A stretch of DNA of 64,000 nt, from NCBI RefSeq assembly GCF_910592395.1, contig NC_088321.1, forward strand, positions 10,414,001-10,478,000, read 5' to 3'. This stretch comes from Lineus longissimus (Eukaryota > Nemertea > Pilidiophora > Heteronemertea > Lineidae). This document shows, in pieces, positions 11,093 through 23,386 of the stretch (the stretch's first letter is position 1; each line of letters begins with the position of its first letter). The notes under the pieces were generated by a model. The model was not told the origin of the DNA, ran no database searches, and was given only the letters and a program-made list of their open reading frames with translations. The translations under genes and the position numbers were made by a program.

Positions 11093-12099
11093 GCCTTCTG
11101 GGCTTTCGTAGAAATTAGCACCAATATCTTGAAAATGCGATCCCAGCTGCTGTCATTGGTATCATTTAAATATAATGTGTGTGTATGTTGCCACGGTTTT
11201 GAGTAAGATTGCACATGATGAAATTTTTTAATAGACTGGAATACTTTTTGGGCGCTTAAGACAGTCTTGGCTCGTGAACTAGTGCATTTCGAACATGTGT
11301 GTGTTTTCACCCACTGGCCGGTCCTTCTAGAGGCGCTCAGTAACTTCACACAAGCAATATGATATATAATATGTAAAAAGTCGATTGCTGTGATTTCCAA
11401 TGAATTATGACTACCATCAGTTTTTTTGTAAGAGGTGATGTGTCCAATGCAAATTTTAGAACGGCAACCACCGGCCAATGCCGCAATCGTTTGGCGGTGG
11501 GCACCTGCTGGCCAAACGCTTTGCTCCAACCTCTGAAATGATTTTAAGACAGGGAAGCAACTTTGTTAATTTGACAATAGTATAACTGTTTTAAGCATTT
11601 GAATTCATCTTCCTATCCGATATACACGTATAGGATTTAGAATGATATCATTACCTATTAAAACTGTGCGGCCTGGAATAACTGAGCCGAATTGATTTCA
11701 TTGACGGGGACCTGAATAATTCCAAACAACTCACCTCTGTGGTTGATACATGTGTCTCTAGTACTCCTACAGGCGATGGATTGAAGGAGTAATACATGTA
11801 TAACGGTAAGTAGGCGGCGCATCGTCGAACTGAAAGCCTAACTCACACTGGATCTGAGTGGGCTAAAAATACAATACCAATCCAAATACAATGGTTTTTT
11901 TCTTCCTGGTTCAAAAGTTCGAATGAATGTTACAGAGTTATCAAGTATAGCTGTATCTGTGCTGTATTCTTCGAATTTTCAATGTACATTCGTTACTCGA
12001 TTCTTGAAATATTTTTTTCAATCTTGACCCAGCGATAATCATATGAATTTGATCAGAACTTTGAGGACAGTCTGCCTATGCACGCGAATGTCGCAACTC
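11093..12099. other. Non-coding spacer with a small hairpin
   Basis: A minus open frame (11529-11011, 172 codons) overlaps the outer TIR region and shows no domain. It is probably fortuitous. A short imperfect hairpin near 11744-11799 pairs ATACATGT and TACTCCT with AGGAGTA and ACATGTAT. Confidence 0.4.
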
Positions 12100-15000
12100 T
12101 GTTGAATGAATGAATGAATTGAAAAACTTATATTGGGCGCCTTTCCGTGGTCCACCACGCTCAAGGCGCCACCCCCCCCCCTAAATAGTCCTCAAACAAG
12201 GTGGTTTTGAGTTGCCTCTTAAATGATGTTTCTGGTAGAGCCCTGACGGAAACAGGAAGTTTGTTCCACAGGTATGGGCCACAGCATGAGAAGACGCGGT
12301 CACCATACCTGGACTTACTTCTTTTGATTTTAAGCGCCTTGAACGTGGTGGACCTCGTACAGCCGCTTGTCGCCACCAGCAAATCTGACAGGTACATCGG
12401 ACCCCCACTGCTCACTACTGTCTTGTGTACAAGAGTCAGCATTTTGTAAACGACTCTTGCCTTGACAGGAAGCCAATGGAGCTCGCGGAGCAGTGGGGTG
12501 ATGCTGTCAGATTTCCTGCGGCGACAAACAAGCCTAGCAGCGGAATTTAGCACACGTTGCAAAGGAGCCAGGGTCTTATCTGGTAGACCATAGAGTATGG
12601 CATTGTTAGTGTCTAGTCGGGAGACAACCAATGCGTGCACAAGCCTTACTACTGAGTGACGATCTAGGTATTTCCTTATCCTCCCAATTTTGTAGAGGCT
12701 GGCATAGGCAGCTTTGCATGTCATTTTCTCTTGAGTCTGCATAGTCATTCACTCATCGAGCCACACTCCCAGGTCCTTAACGCATTCAGATTTTGGAATC
12801 TGAACTCCGCTGATACTGATACTGGGAATGGATCCCTGTCGACGCGTTGACACAAAATTGACCATGTCCGTTTTTGGGGCATTAAGACAGAGCCAATTTG
12901 TTGACAGCCAAGACTGGATATGGCCTATTCCACCCTCCGTGGAGGCAACCATGGCGCTACACTGGGCGTTGTCACCACATCGAGCAGAAGTCAACAACTG
13001 ATTATCATCAGCGTACAATTGATATGGAATGCATGCTCTATTCATGACGTCTCCCAATGGAATTGTATATATCGTGAAAAGTACTGGGCCCAACACAGAC
13101 CCTTGCGGCACTCCATACTCCAGTGACACAGCAGCTGACGTAAAACCCTGTATACACACAGAAAGTTGTCTGTCCTCGAGATATGAGCTGAACCAGTGCA
13201 GGGCAGTGTCCGAGAGTCCTATCCTCTCCTGGAGTCTGCCAAGCAGAATGGTGTGGTCAACCGTATCAAAGGCCGCAGAAAGATCGAGTAACACCAAGAG
13301 ACCCTCATGTCCTACATCTAAGGATGTGAGTATGTCATTGGTAACTTTAAGAAGTGTAGTCTCGGTGCTGTGGCCTTTTCGATAGGCCGACTGATTCGGG
13401 TCATACAACTCGTTCACTGTCATATGCTCTCGTAGACGAACAGCTACAACCCTTTCGATTAGCTTGGATAAATAGGTCAGGTTTGAAACTGGCCTATAGT
13501 TGGCAAGTTCATCACAGTCCAAGGTTGGCTTTTTCAACAAAGGCTTCACTAAGGCAAATTTGAGGTCTTTAGGTACATTCCCTTGCTGCATTGATTTGTT
13601 GACTATAGATGTGAGCACTGGCACAAGGGGAGTGACACATTTTTTCAGTTGGACAGTCGAGATCGGATCCAGAGTGCAACTCTTGGCGGGTATTGACAAC
13701 ACCAGCTTCCTTATTTCATCCTCAGTTGCATGGGTGAAACTGGACAGGCCTGGAACACAGCCTTCAACAGAGTCCTCTGAAATTGGTGTCGACACAGCAT
13801 TGCTCGAAACGAGTTTTACCCGAATCTTACTGATCTTACTTGTGAAAAAACTACAGAACTTCTCAGCCAACTCCTTTGGGTCATCGTGGTCTGGTAAAGG
13901 AGATGTTTTCCTCTTACCCAGGAGCTCATTTACTGCGGAAAATAGGTCTTTACAGTTGCTAGATTCAATCCTCGACTTATGGTACTGTAACTTGGCATTG
14001 TCAATGAGATCAGTCACAAGTTGACTCTGCGCACGAAAAAGCTGTCGACTGATTTCCGTGCGCTCCTTTCGCCACTTGCGCTCCAGCTTTCGCCTGTCTG
14101 AACGGGCTTCACGAATCTCTGCACTGAACCATGGTGCCTTTGGCCTCACAATAACCGATCTAGTGATCACAGGCGCATGTTTATCAAGAGTATCCCGGAG
14201 ATCGTTGTTATACTGGTCCACAAGTGCATCAAGATCATGCGAAGGATTCAAGACCAAACTTGATTGTTCAATGTCTCTGCAGAAGGCTTCGATGTCGATG
14301 TCCTTGATCCGCCTGAAAGTAGACGACTTTTTCAGCTGGGGTGGTTTTGCCATCTGAAGTCCACCATGCACGGCAAAGTGGTCTGGTGGGGTCCACAATG
14401 AGGGGTCTACGATGAGGTCCCTGACCAAAGCATCGTCCTTTCGAGTGATAACGAGGTCGAGCCAATGACCTTTTATGTGCGTTGGTTCCCGCACATGCTG
14501 AATCAAGCCGAAGGAATCCAGCAGTTCATTGAAATTGCGCACATGAGTATCAGACTCTTTGTCCATGTGAACATTGAAATCCCCCATTATCATGATATGT
14601 TTGGTTTCTGGCGTGATACGTTCCAGAAGTGAGGCAAACTCCTGAGTGAACTCCTGCACCAATCGTGGGTAAGGGTCGGGCCTATAGACAGCGATAACCC
14701 GGAACGAGTCCGAACCTGACGTCACAGAGATGTCCAAACCTTCAAAATGTCGAGCTGGAGGGAGTTTATTTCGTTTAAAACTCAGGCCACCTTTGAGAAA
14801 AATCCCAACTCCGCCATCAGTTTTTGACAAACGGGGTTGGTGCACAAAGTTGTATCCGATCAGCTGATCTGTAACACTGGATATGGTAATGTTATCTGAA
14901 TCGTCACCTTTCAACCAAGTTTCAGTCAAAACCACAAAATCAGTTCTGTTTCTGAGGACTGATTCAGACAGGGCTGTCGTTTTTCCACGAATTGATCGCG

Positions 15001-15480
15001 TGTTCCAGAGACTGAATTTCATGAATGCCTGGCCCATAGAGATATGTTTGCCAGCCCTTTTTCCACGTCTGGTTAAACACCGTCTATATATACCATGTTC
15101 TTTTAAAGTAACCACAAGATTAGGTGAAACTGATTCCTTCCTTGCACTTGATCTGAGATCACAAAGGACAGCCTTGGTGTACATACTGTGTACAATACCT
15201 TTGTTCCCTATACATCCACTGTACATGAGATTAAAATGGCCAGTCCTCAAATGTGTGTCCAGAAGAAGTAAAAAAGTCAATGCCAGAAAAGACATGAAAA
15301 ATGTCTTTTTTCTCCAAACGAAATGCAACAACATGGTCACACAGCACTCAACGTCACAACTGGTGATACTAAGCCTGAATGAAGAATGTATCCATGGAAA
15401 ATTTGAAGACTTTGTGGAGAGGCCCAAGGAGCGGCTGCAAAGCGCTCACTTGGCACTTGGCACTCTGTTGCAATATGGTG
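12100..15480 (-). mobile_element. L2/CR1-like LINE, near full length
   Basis: The minus strand encodes endonuclease then reverse transcriptase in one frame. The 3' end is a short tail rich in ATTC repeats (plus-strand TGAATGAATGAATG near 12104-12117), preceded by a GGCGCC-containing 3' UTR. This is typical of L2/CR1 elements, which end in short tandem repeats rather than poly(A). A C run at 12171-12181 lies just beyond the stop. The 5' edge is approximate and no target duplication was identified. Confidence 0.82.
12161..15427 (-). pseudogene. L2/CR1-like endonuclease-reverse transcriptase with one in-frame stop
   Basis: The frame is continuous from 15427 to 12161 except for one TGA at 12751-12749. 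Endonuclease landmarks: SLWNTRSI, VVLTETWL, AVYRPDPYP, MGDFNVHMD, WLDLVITR and PPDHFAV. Reverse transcriptase landmarks: ANYRPVSNLTYLSKLIERVV, NQSAYRKGHSTETTLL, LLDLSAAFDTVDH, GVPQGSVLGPVLF and the catalytic QLYADDNQLL. The C-terminal block has LHWLPVKARVVYKML, a hallmark of L2/CR1 clades. The first 140 codons contain a hydrophobic stretch and are probably 5' leader rather than enzyme. The stop sits where relatives often have a short basic loop and fits CGA to TGA. Otherwise the protein is complete. Confidence 0.82.
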
Positions 15481-17210
15481 TCTGATGAATGCTCTTTGTT
15501 AGGGGTATACACAATTTTCTCACGAAACGCTAATTAAAATGGGGAGTTCTGAAAAATTCATTACAACTTGTTATTACGACAATTAACTCAAGACGAGTTG
15601 CTGGCAAAGCGGTAAAATGTTCCTCTACCACGCCTAGACCAAGTTACATAAGAGGAAAAGCTCTCGCTGAAGACATGTTTTTACATTTAACTGCATCCGG
15701 AAAAATGTGTGACGTTTTTGGAGGCAGTTTAAGACCGGATTAGAAGCGATGACGAGTCAATTAGTTGGTTCATTATCTGGTGACACTGATAAATGGCCGC
15801 CATTACAAATCTATTTTAACCCATGGCACGTGACAGAGTTGTTTTTGAAAAATTAATACTTATGTCAATCTCTCTTTATAAACTAACAAGCCCTTTGACG
15901 ACTTCGATTCATGCATGAACGAGGGAAGTCCAATGGAGCTCCGATTGTGATCATGACAACTCTTGTATTTCATCATGGCTGCCTACTTTCTGTGGCGAGG
16001 GATAATTTAATCCAGTTATTGTGTTGAATGGTGGATAGGCCGGTTGAAATCGCCAGTAAGACATACTTTCTATATTATCTGACAAAAGACATGAAAGAGG
16101 ACATTTACGTCATTTGTAAGTCACAGAAACGTCATACACGTTTTTTTTAAAACTATGGTGCTCGGAGTACAATTGACAACGTTTCTGGTAGTTCGGTAGT
16201 GATTGCAGCTGAAAAGGCATGCAGACAATTGCCGTAATATGACAGCAGTTAGTCGGAGAGAAACACTCTTCATTCTTCCAAAAATAACGATAGCAAATAT
16301 TTAGTGCTATAATGTGTATCGCTAAGACAGCCTGAGAATGAAAAAGTCCGTAAATGACCTCACATACAATTACCGCCCGACTGAGGCTGGCACTCCAATT
16401 GCACACATTACACAAAGCGTTTAATGAATACATTGAGTAGTTATGTTCTGGCATTGTATCTAATTGATTCACCTTAATCCCAAAAGACACTTTCTATTTG
16501 TATACATCATTGTACATAATTTACTGTGTTTACTGACCATGAATCCGCAAATCAAAATTAAATTCTCGCCACCGATGGAAATTTTATTACCTCCTTGAAT
16601 TCGGCATGTATGAGCAATGTGCACAGTTGCAACCTGCTTCAAGGTTTGATTTCCAAAAGTGCAACAATATTTGTGCACACTAATCACTGCTAATGTTCAC
16701 TTATCATTTTACGTGACACAATTAGATATCAGTAGCAACACATTGATACCTTTTGCACGAACATTTGTTATGCCACCGCTGAGAAATTCCCTCTTCAAAC
16801 AAAAATTTTGACGAATATAATGACCATTAATAAATGAATCAATAGTATAATTCAAGTAGTGACCAAAGTAGTTAGTTCCAATCTTTTTCCCGAAGGCCAA
16901 GATACTGCCACATATCGGTATGACGCCAAAGGCTGGTTACACATTTCTTTGGGGCAGAACGCAGAACAAACATGACAACGTGCGTCCCTCATCAAATATA
17001 TTCTCCTCTGTCGCAACGGTTAAGTGCCGCCGGTCGAAGTTGCGGCCTCGGTTTAATCGGTATCGATGAAGGAGCTAATTTAAGCATGTTCTGTACCTGT
17101 CTGTTGCGACACTTCCAACGAGTGTACCGTTGCATATCCTTAGCTAGGCCAGCTGTTCATGCTTAGAATATAAAGCTAAACGAAGGATGATGTAACGAGT
17201 AGAGGTTTCC
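15481..17210. other. Non-coding host DNA
   Basis: Short frames only (for example minus 16490-16110, 126 codons), with no domain, no biased codon pattern and no convincing splice sites. Confidence 0.45.
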
Positions 17211-17480
17211 GGAACACGGTTGAAACACACGATATGCTTACTTGCTTCGATACAACGACAGCACGGAGTGTTTCTGATATAATTCAAAATCGATCAAATT
17301 TATTCACTCACATATCAGTCGTTTCAATGAAAGCATTGTTCGTATTGTTTGAGTTCGATGCAAAAATATAAAAATTAGCTATTGATTTCCAATACGTGCA
17401 CTGTTTTAAATGTATTCTGTTCACCCTCAAACCCTTTCTTCTTTCAAACTGCAACTTGCATTTTGTTAAAACAGATATTC
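17211..17480. repeat. Diverged dispersed repeat, copy 2
   Basis: Partner of 6289-6510 in direct orientation. It begins GGTTTCCGGAACACGG and shares the CATTGTTCGTATTG core. A C run follows at 17577-17585. Confidence 0.55.
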
Positions 17481-17956
17481 TACGTTTTGAATTTTTAAAA
17501 AACCGCTACACGAAACATAAGCATTTTATGTGCGTATTTCTAGTTGTTTTTGCGGTCAACGACACAGACTCATCACCCCCCCCCGACCGATCCACCTTAC
17601 AATTAGGCCCCAAGTTTGGCGCTAATTGGTCACTGATGAGGGCCTAATTCTACACAATTTTATTTTTTACATCGCCGATACAGTGGCATGTGATTTACAT
17701 GCAATAATGATAGACAAGGTAGTGTGATGCAGCACAAAAAAGTCCCGCGGTCTGATTTGCAAATATCATTTTCAACCACGTTGAATTATTCATGTGCCAA
17801 GTTGATTATGTCATAGGGAGCACTAAGCGAGCTCTTTGGTTAACGAACGAGAGAGTGTCTGTGTGCTTGCTCTGTATAGCGTCCGCGAAAAAGATGTAGC
17901 ATAAAAAGATATCGAAAATGAGTTGCTTATCAGCGACTTCAGGATTTCACATTCGA
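17481..17956. other. Non-coding host DNA
   Basis: Nothing recognisable apart from a short C run near 17577-17585. Confidence 0.45.
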
Positions 17957-18104
17957 CCACCAGGGCTGAGTTGTTCAAAATAACGTTAGCTTTAACGTAA
18001 GCCTAAAGTCTTAACGTTAAAGTTTCAATGGGTTGAAAGAGATAACGTCCTGAACCGTTAAGGATAACCTGACTTATGTGATTTTGAACAACCGGGCCTG
18101 GTGG
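17957..18104. mobile_element. MITE with TTGTTCAAAAT inverted termini
   Basis: About 148 bases. The left end CACCAGGGCTGAGTTGTTC and the reverse complement of the right end (CACCAGGCCCGGTTGTTC) match for about 25 bases, including a perfect TTGTTCAAAAT. The interior holds several AACGTTA/TTAACGTTA repeats. There is no open frame, so it is a non-autonomous element. No target duplication could be assigned with confidence. Confidence 0.6.
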
Positions 18105-20870
18105 GCAAGTCGAGAATCAAATCAGACCGAAATTTGTCACCGACCTAGGGGGTCCTGAGTACAAAGATTCAAGTTCATAATCCCCATGATAAGTAAACTT
18201 GAAACTGTTTTTGAAACATGATACAAACGACAGACGATGACGGACACAAGTACTGTGGTATGTATACATGTAGACTCCTCTCAAATGGGCCAAAAAGAGA
18301 CAAGCACAGGTAGAAACACAAAACAATCAAGTATGGATTAGAGAAGAATGGTTAACTACGAGCATTTATAATTCTAATTTCGAATATAGGCGGCTTTTTG
18401 TAACTAAATTAGCTCTAATTTATTAATCGTTTAACTTATCGGATTGCTTCTGCCTAGTGAATTATTTTATTACAACTCCGTGTACTGAGATTGCATAATA
18501 AGAATTGTTTTTAATAATCGGTGGTTATACGGATATGCGCTAGGAATAGCTGCGTCCTCTCCAACAGAGTATGTTTCGATGCGACATAGCATGTTGACAT
18601 AAAATTGATCAAGGTGATTTTTTGGGTAATCCAGAAATATGATCGAGTTATTTAGGGAGAAATTTAACTTAGACGCTTCTTACATAACGTACGGAAGCAT
18701 AATTTTTTTTAAAAATCTTTTTTATGGAGTTATCACGAGTTGAGTTGAAGTTTTGCGCGACGCACGGATATAGATTGACCTTAACTAGGCCCATGTTTGA
18801 TGTCAGTTGAAATTCCACCCAATATCCAGATCATCAGACATTCAAGCTATCTGTGAGTGCTCTGGGTAGCCAAAGTGTAACTGATATCCAAAGTGACCCA
18901 GTTGCTGGCAGATTATAGCCTCGGTTTAGTATACCTGGTTAGCATAAACTTGGCGCCCACTGACATAGATTCATGCATAATATGTCCTAGTTTACCTAGG
19001 AATGTAAACAATAATAGTGCCATGCATGGAAAGTGGAGTTTGTCCATCTGAAATGTGCATTGAATTCACTATTGCAGTACAATAAATAAAATCACCCTCT
19101 CAACATCCCTAATCCATTGAATCAAGAATATCCAAATATCCAAACAATTATTTCATTCCATATTCCTTTTTTGGTCGAAAAATATAAGTCAAAGTAAGGG
19201 TCACTGAATGAATATAGGCCTACAAAGGTGAAACATTGATAATCCAAAAGAAGTAAGAATATAATCCACCAAAGGAACAACAAAATAAGTTTAACCTGTT
19301 CAGAAGAACTGGAACCAGGAAAGATGTAACAAAATTGACAAGGCAGGAAGCACTTGATCTTCACCACCACGTGTTTCATCATGGTTACTGTGGTCAATAT
19401 GCTAATGAGCGGCTGATAATGAGCTGGACAAGCAACATCAAAAATGTGATAGCCACTTCGTTGATGACCAGAAAGGGTGTAAATTGTACTCATTCACTAC
19501 AGTAAGACATGGTCAACACCATGGAATTGACCTTCTGCACTTGAAGTATCAGAAACAAAATCTATCCCTATTACAAGATCAAAGGAATATGCCGCCTTGC
19601 AAACAAGCAGCCTGCTGAGTTTGAGAGATTATAGCAGACAAGTGTATAAACAAATTAACCCAAATGTGTGTAATTAATCAAGCAGAAAGGTCCCTGTACC
19701 AGGCTGTATCATGATACCATACACAAGTTGACCACCAAGAATGTTATTGACAGTTTAGTTGAGGGGGAGGGGGCTGTGCTGGGTGGACTCCAGCCATTCA
19801 TAAGCCTCATACATCAAGGGGTGTGCATATTCATTGAGAAAAGTGGTTGAATTCCACAGCCAAGATGTCAATCAAAGGTCTCCCATCAATGGTCTCTTGT
19901 TTTAGACATAGAAACTTTTTCTATCCCAATTAGAAGTTGGGGGTGGGGTGTGTGTTGGACAGTACTCACAATGAAATGCATTTTATGCTCTCAAAAGTGC
20001 TTAAATGGAATACATGTTGCATTAGGATTGTAGTGTGGTATGTATCTAACAATATTAAGCATGTTTATTGAGGTAAAAAAAGATTTGGGCTGTGTCAGAG
20101 TCATTTCAAATAATGACCCCAGCTATCAAAGCACTATCTGAGATCATAGTGCATTGAAACTGGAATGCACTAGATAGTACACAAACTAGCTCAATCCAGA
20201 ACGAGGCTGGCTTTGGCCTATTTTGTATAAGTTTTGACCCAGGTTGTACACTGTATGTGATGTGATGTCTAGTCACAATATTACTCACTACATGACGCCT
20301 GTTTAGTTTAAGCTAATCATAGGCCTATGATTTTTGAAGAATTAGGCCGTGTTCACATGGTGAACCAAAATAATGGGGAATCCTGCTCTCCTCCCTCTGG
20401 CGTATGGAGTGAATCATCAAGAGTTACGACGATTACATGATGGCTCGCAGCCTTTCTTTATGAAGACAAGATAAGGAACATTTACAACACACTTGTCTGT
20501 TATTTTCATGAGCTGCGACTCGGCAAGGATGTCTTCAAGGATTTAGTGTTGCACCTACGTCTTTTTTTACTCCAACATGAGTCACTAGCCGATTCGGACA
20601 ACTAACTACGTCATTATATGCCTACCTTGATTCCAGGGGTCTACAACCGATGGTCTCTGCTGCAGGTTGGTGAACTTTCCTGATTTTGTCAATATGCCCT
20701 CAAGTCCCGTGAGAGAGAACATGATGCAATCCCCTTTATTGGTTTCCAACAAACCAAAACCAGATAACTAAAGCAAACATTCGTTATCTGAATATCTCAT
20801 AGAATAACGATGTTATCCCCTGGTGGTGAATGTAGGAACTAGGCATAAAAAATACACGAGTCTTTTGCTT
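18105..20870. other. Non-coding host DNA
   Basis: AT-rich, without supported genes. The longest frame (minus 19493-19122, 123 codons) is hydrophobic and shows no domain. Confidence 0.45.
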
Positions 20871-21116
20871 TTAGGGTTTTGATTTTATGATACAAGCTGG
20901 ACAGATACCAATTTCCTTGTGATTTTTTGCAGGATTATGGAAGAACCAGCTGTACCACATGGCATGAACATTCTCGCCGACCAAGGATATCCGGATGAGG
21001 CGCCACTCATGGTGACCCACGGATGAGGGATAGAGTTCTGAGAAGCACGAGTGAGGGTCGAACACTGTCCGCACGATATCAAGATCATCAGAGCAGCAGG
21101 TGTTCGTTCACACCAT
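20871..21116 (-). CDS. Possible exon, unknown family
   Basis: A minus-strand open stretch beginning near CCSDDLDIVRTVFDPHSCF and running through GHHEWRLIRISLVGENVHAM to a stop at 20871. The composition looks protein-like and differs from the surrounding random frames. A GT at ATTGGTATCTG could be a donor shortly before the stop. No family was recognised and the limits are uncertain. A competing minus frame (21286-20885) covers the same DNA. Confidence 0.28.
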
Positions 21117-22405
21117 CGACGAAGAACCACTCCAGCGATTTTTTCATTGGGAAGTGGACTAAGGAATATGCGTCGAGCTAGTTTCGGAAGAAAGAATGTG
21201 CTTTTTGGATAATTATTTATAGTATGGGCTTCATTTGAACAAGAGGTACTGCCAGCGCTCGCTTGAGCGAGCTTCTCGGGTGACAAAATGCCGCCTATTC
21301 AGGAGAAAACTTGACATTTCAAAAGCAACATACAAGGTTGATTTCGTGAAGCTAACACGTCTGGGTTGTTTAATCCATCAAAATGAACAGCAAATCGATC
21401 ATGCCTCCTGTTCGGGTAGGCAAGTAGGTGGCCATCTACACTTCGTGTCTCCTGATTGCTCTTTTAACAACTCTTAGTTGATTGATTATACCATCCAAGG
21501 CGCCAATGTAAATGCGGCGTACATGGGGGGGGGGGGGGAATTCGTCCCGTCCTGCCATGAACCCCTATCCTGGCATTGTCGTTGCCAAACTGATGCTGGA
21601 CTTCCCGAAATGCTTCGATTTCTTTTCGATGAAGCATCTGGGCGCTGTCCTCTTCCGGCCATATTGCCGAGACAAGACCACAATTGATTTTTTAAGCCTT
21701 TTAGCAGTTATATTGTCAATGTTTGACCGCGACGCATCAAAGAACGCGTGGTGTTGTGAATCTGAAATTTAGATTATGTTATTCCGGACAGTCGGGCAAG
21801 TAAATGGTGAAAAATAAAATGGTGATTGACCACGGAAATTTTTTGATAATGACAAATTAGACAGACTTTGATATTTCCACTCTTTTCAGCCAACTGGCAG
21901 AAAAAACTCAAAACACGCCCCCTATTACCCAATTAGCAAAATTCGAAATTATTTTTTTCATCAAATAATTTCTTTATATCTGTAGACTTGCCACAACAAA
22001 TATTTTTTCAATACCTCTCCAAATATGTACTTGAGAGTTAAAAACATGCACTCGTCTAATTTATAGGCCTCGACCATCCAACCTATGAATATTCATTAGT
22101 GGTCTTGTCTCTGCCTCTATTGCTGACACTCAGACAGGGATTCGAGACTGTCTGGCCAAACTTTCTAAGCATTCGAAAAGAGTCTCATGTACTATATATA
22201 TTCATAAGGCTCGCTTATTGATTTTTGGTGCTATTCATGATGTAGGCCTATTATATCAGGGTGTTACAATGTAAACCTACTCATACACTCAAGAATTCAT
22301 TGAGAAACTGGCCAATGCAGTTACGTGTTATCTAAATGACAATTATGCCATTTTCCCCCCAGACACTATCGGGACCGAGACTGTCTCGAGTAGGTAACAA
22401 CTCTA
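21117..22405. other. Non-coding host DNA with a G run
   Basis: A run of 14 G at 21525-21538. No gene is supported. Confidence 0.45.
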
Positions 22406-23386
22406 CTAGGAACAGTCATGTCCAATCACCATGCGGAAGTGATCGACGACTACCGTTTTCTTTCTGATGTAATATGTGTGAGAGAAAAGAAGAAATCCAT
22501 TTGTACTGGTTGCGAATATTGGTTTATCGCGAGCTAGACCCCGCACTTGGAAACATGGAACTCTTGTCCAATTCATCAAAGTGTTGTCCTCTCTAAATGA
22601 CAACCTAAAAAATAAGAGGCATTGATGTTTTCCTTTTTTCTTCTGTTGGAAAAGTAAGAATCCGCTGTTGACATTATCCCATGTCCCATAACAGTTTTTT
22701 CTTTCATTTAACTTATGCGTGTGAATCAGTTTGTAATAACCTTCTTTGTAGTGGAATACAATTACTGACCTTTTCTGTATGAAATAGATAAAAATGGTTT
22801 CATTCGACCACACTGCCTTATAAGGAGGCTGAATCTGATTTCTTTCTGCTGGGACGGACGTTATGCAATTTGGATGAGTAAATGCAATATATTGTTCGGA
22901 GCGATGGTCAATTTCAAAAAGAACTAAGTCGATATCAAGCTTGCGGCGTTTGGTTGTTCTGGAAAGATTTCGAGTCCAAACTATCACATGACTCATGTCA
23001 TCTGACATCACTGGGCTGCATCTTAAACCACTTATGGTGTAGTTCACAGTAACCCGAGATACAATCCTTCCGCTGTAACTGTATAAATCTACAGACAACT
23101 TGCTGCCGCGAGCGGAATGTAAACAGAACACAAGCAGGTACGCGTTAAAACATAATACATCAGTGACCCGTTCTTGAAGATTAAAAAGATGTTTTTGTGT
23201 AGGAAATAAGCCTGGGTAATATGCAATCATGAAAGATGGAGGTTCAATCCATCCGGAAAGGCCACCACATGAATGTAAGAGAAAGAACTGTTGTATAGGA
23301 CAGTAAACAATACACAGTATATGCCTCGGAGTAATTTTCGTCAGTCGAAACTTATGTATATGCCGAAACGTCGCGTATCTTTTTGC
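22406..23386 (-). CDS. Exon of unknown gene, beta-propeller-like appearance
   Basis: The minus frame is open from a TAA near 23429 to the stop at 22406, longer than its first ATG (23230) implies. A good acceptor (TTTTCTCATCTAG) ends at 23387, giving an exon of about 326 codons. It reads through RLTKITPRHILCIV, then FLLHSCGGLSGWIEPP, then the ATG. The protein shows repeated short hydrophobic strands with turns (AYLLVFCLHSARG, VDLYSYSGRIVS, GFLLFQQKKKGK, GFLLFSHTYYI), as in WD/Kelch/F-box-associated propellers. That reading is by eye only and no named family is claimed. Earlier exons would lie above 23.4 kb on the minus strand. Confidence 0.5.
   Translation of the reverse strand, partial: AKRYATFRHIHKFRLTKITPRHILCIVYCPIQQFFLLHSCGGLSGWIEPPSFMIAYYPGLFPTQKHLFNLQERVTDVLCFNAYLLVFCLHSARGSKLSVDLYSYSGRIVSRVTVNYTISGLRCSPVMSDDMSHVIVWTRNLSRTTKRRKLDIDLVLFEIDHRSEQYIAFTHPNCITSVPAERNQIQPPYKAVWSNETIFIYFIQKRSVIVFHYKEGYYKLIHTHKLNERKNCYGTWDNVNSGFLLFQQKKKGKHQCLLFFRLSFREDNTLMNWTRVPCFQVRGLARDKPIFATSTNGFLLFSHTYYIRKKTVVVDHFRMVIGHDCS

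Noticed and set aside
11011-11529. 172-codon minus frame
   Set aside because: It overlaps the TIR-like arm at 11090, has no recognisable domain and lacks splice or start support.
16972-17166. tRNA-like or small gene near 17.0 kb
   Set aside because: No cloverleaf could be built and the 64-codon frame has no features.
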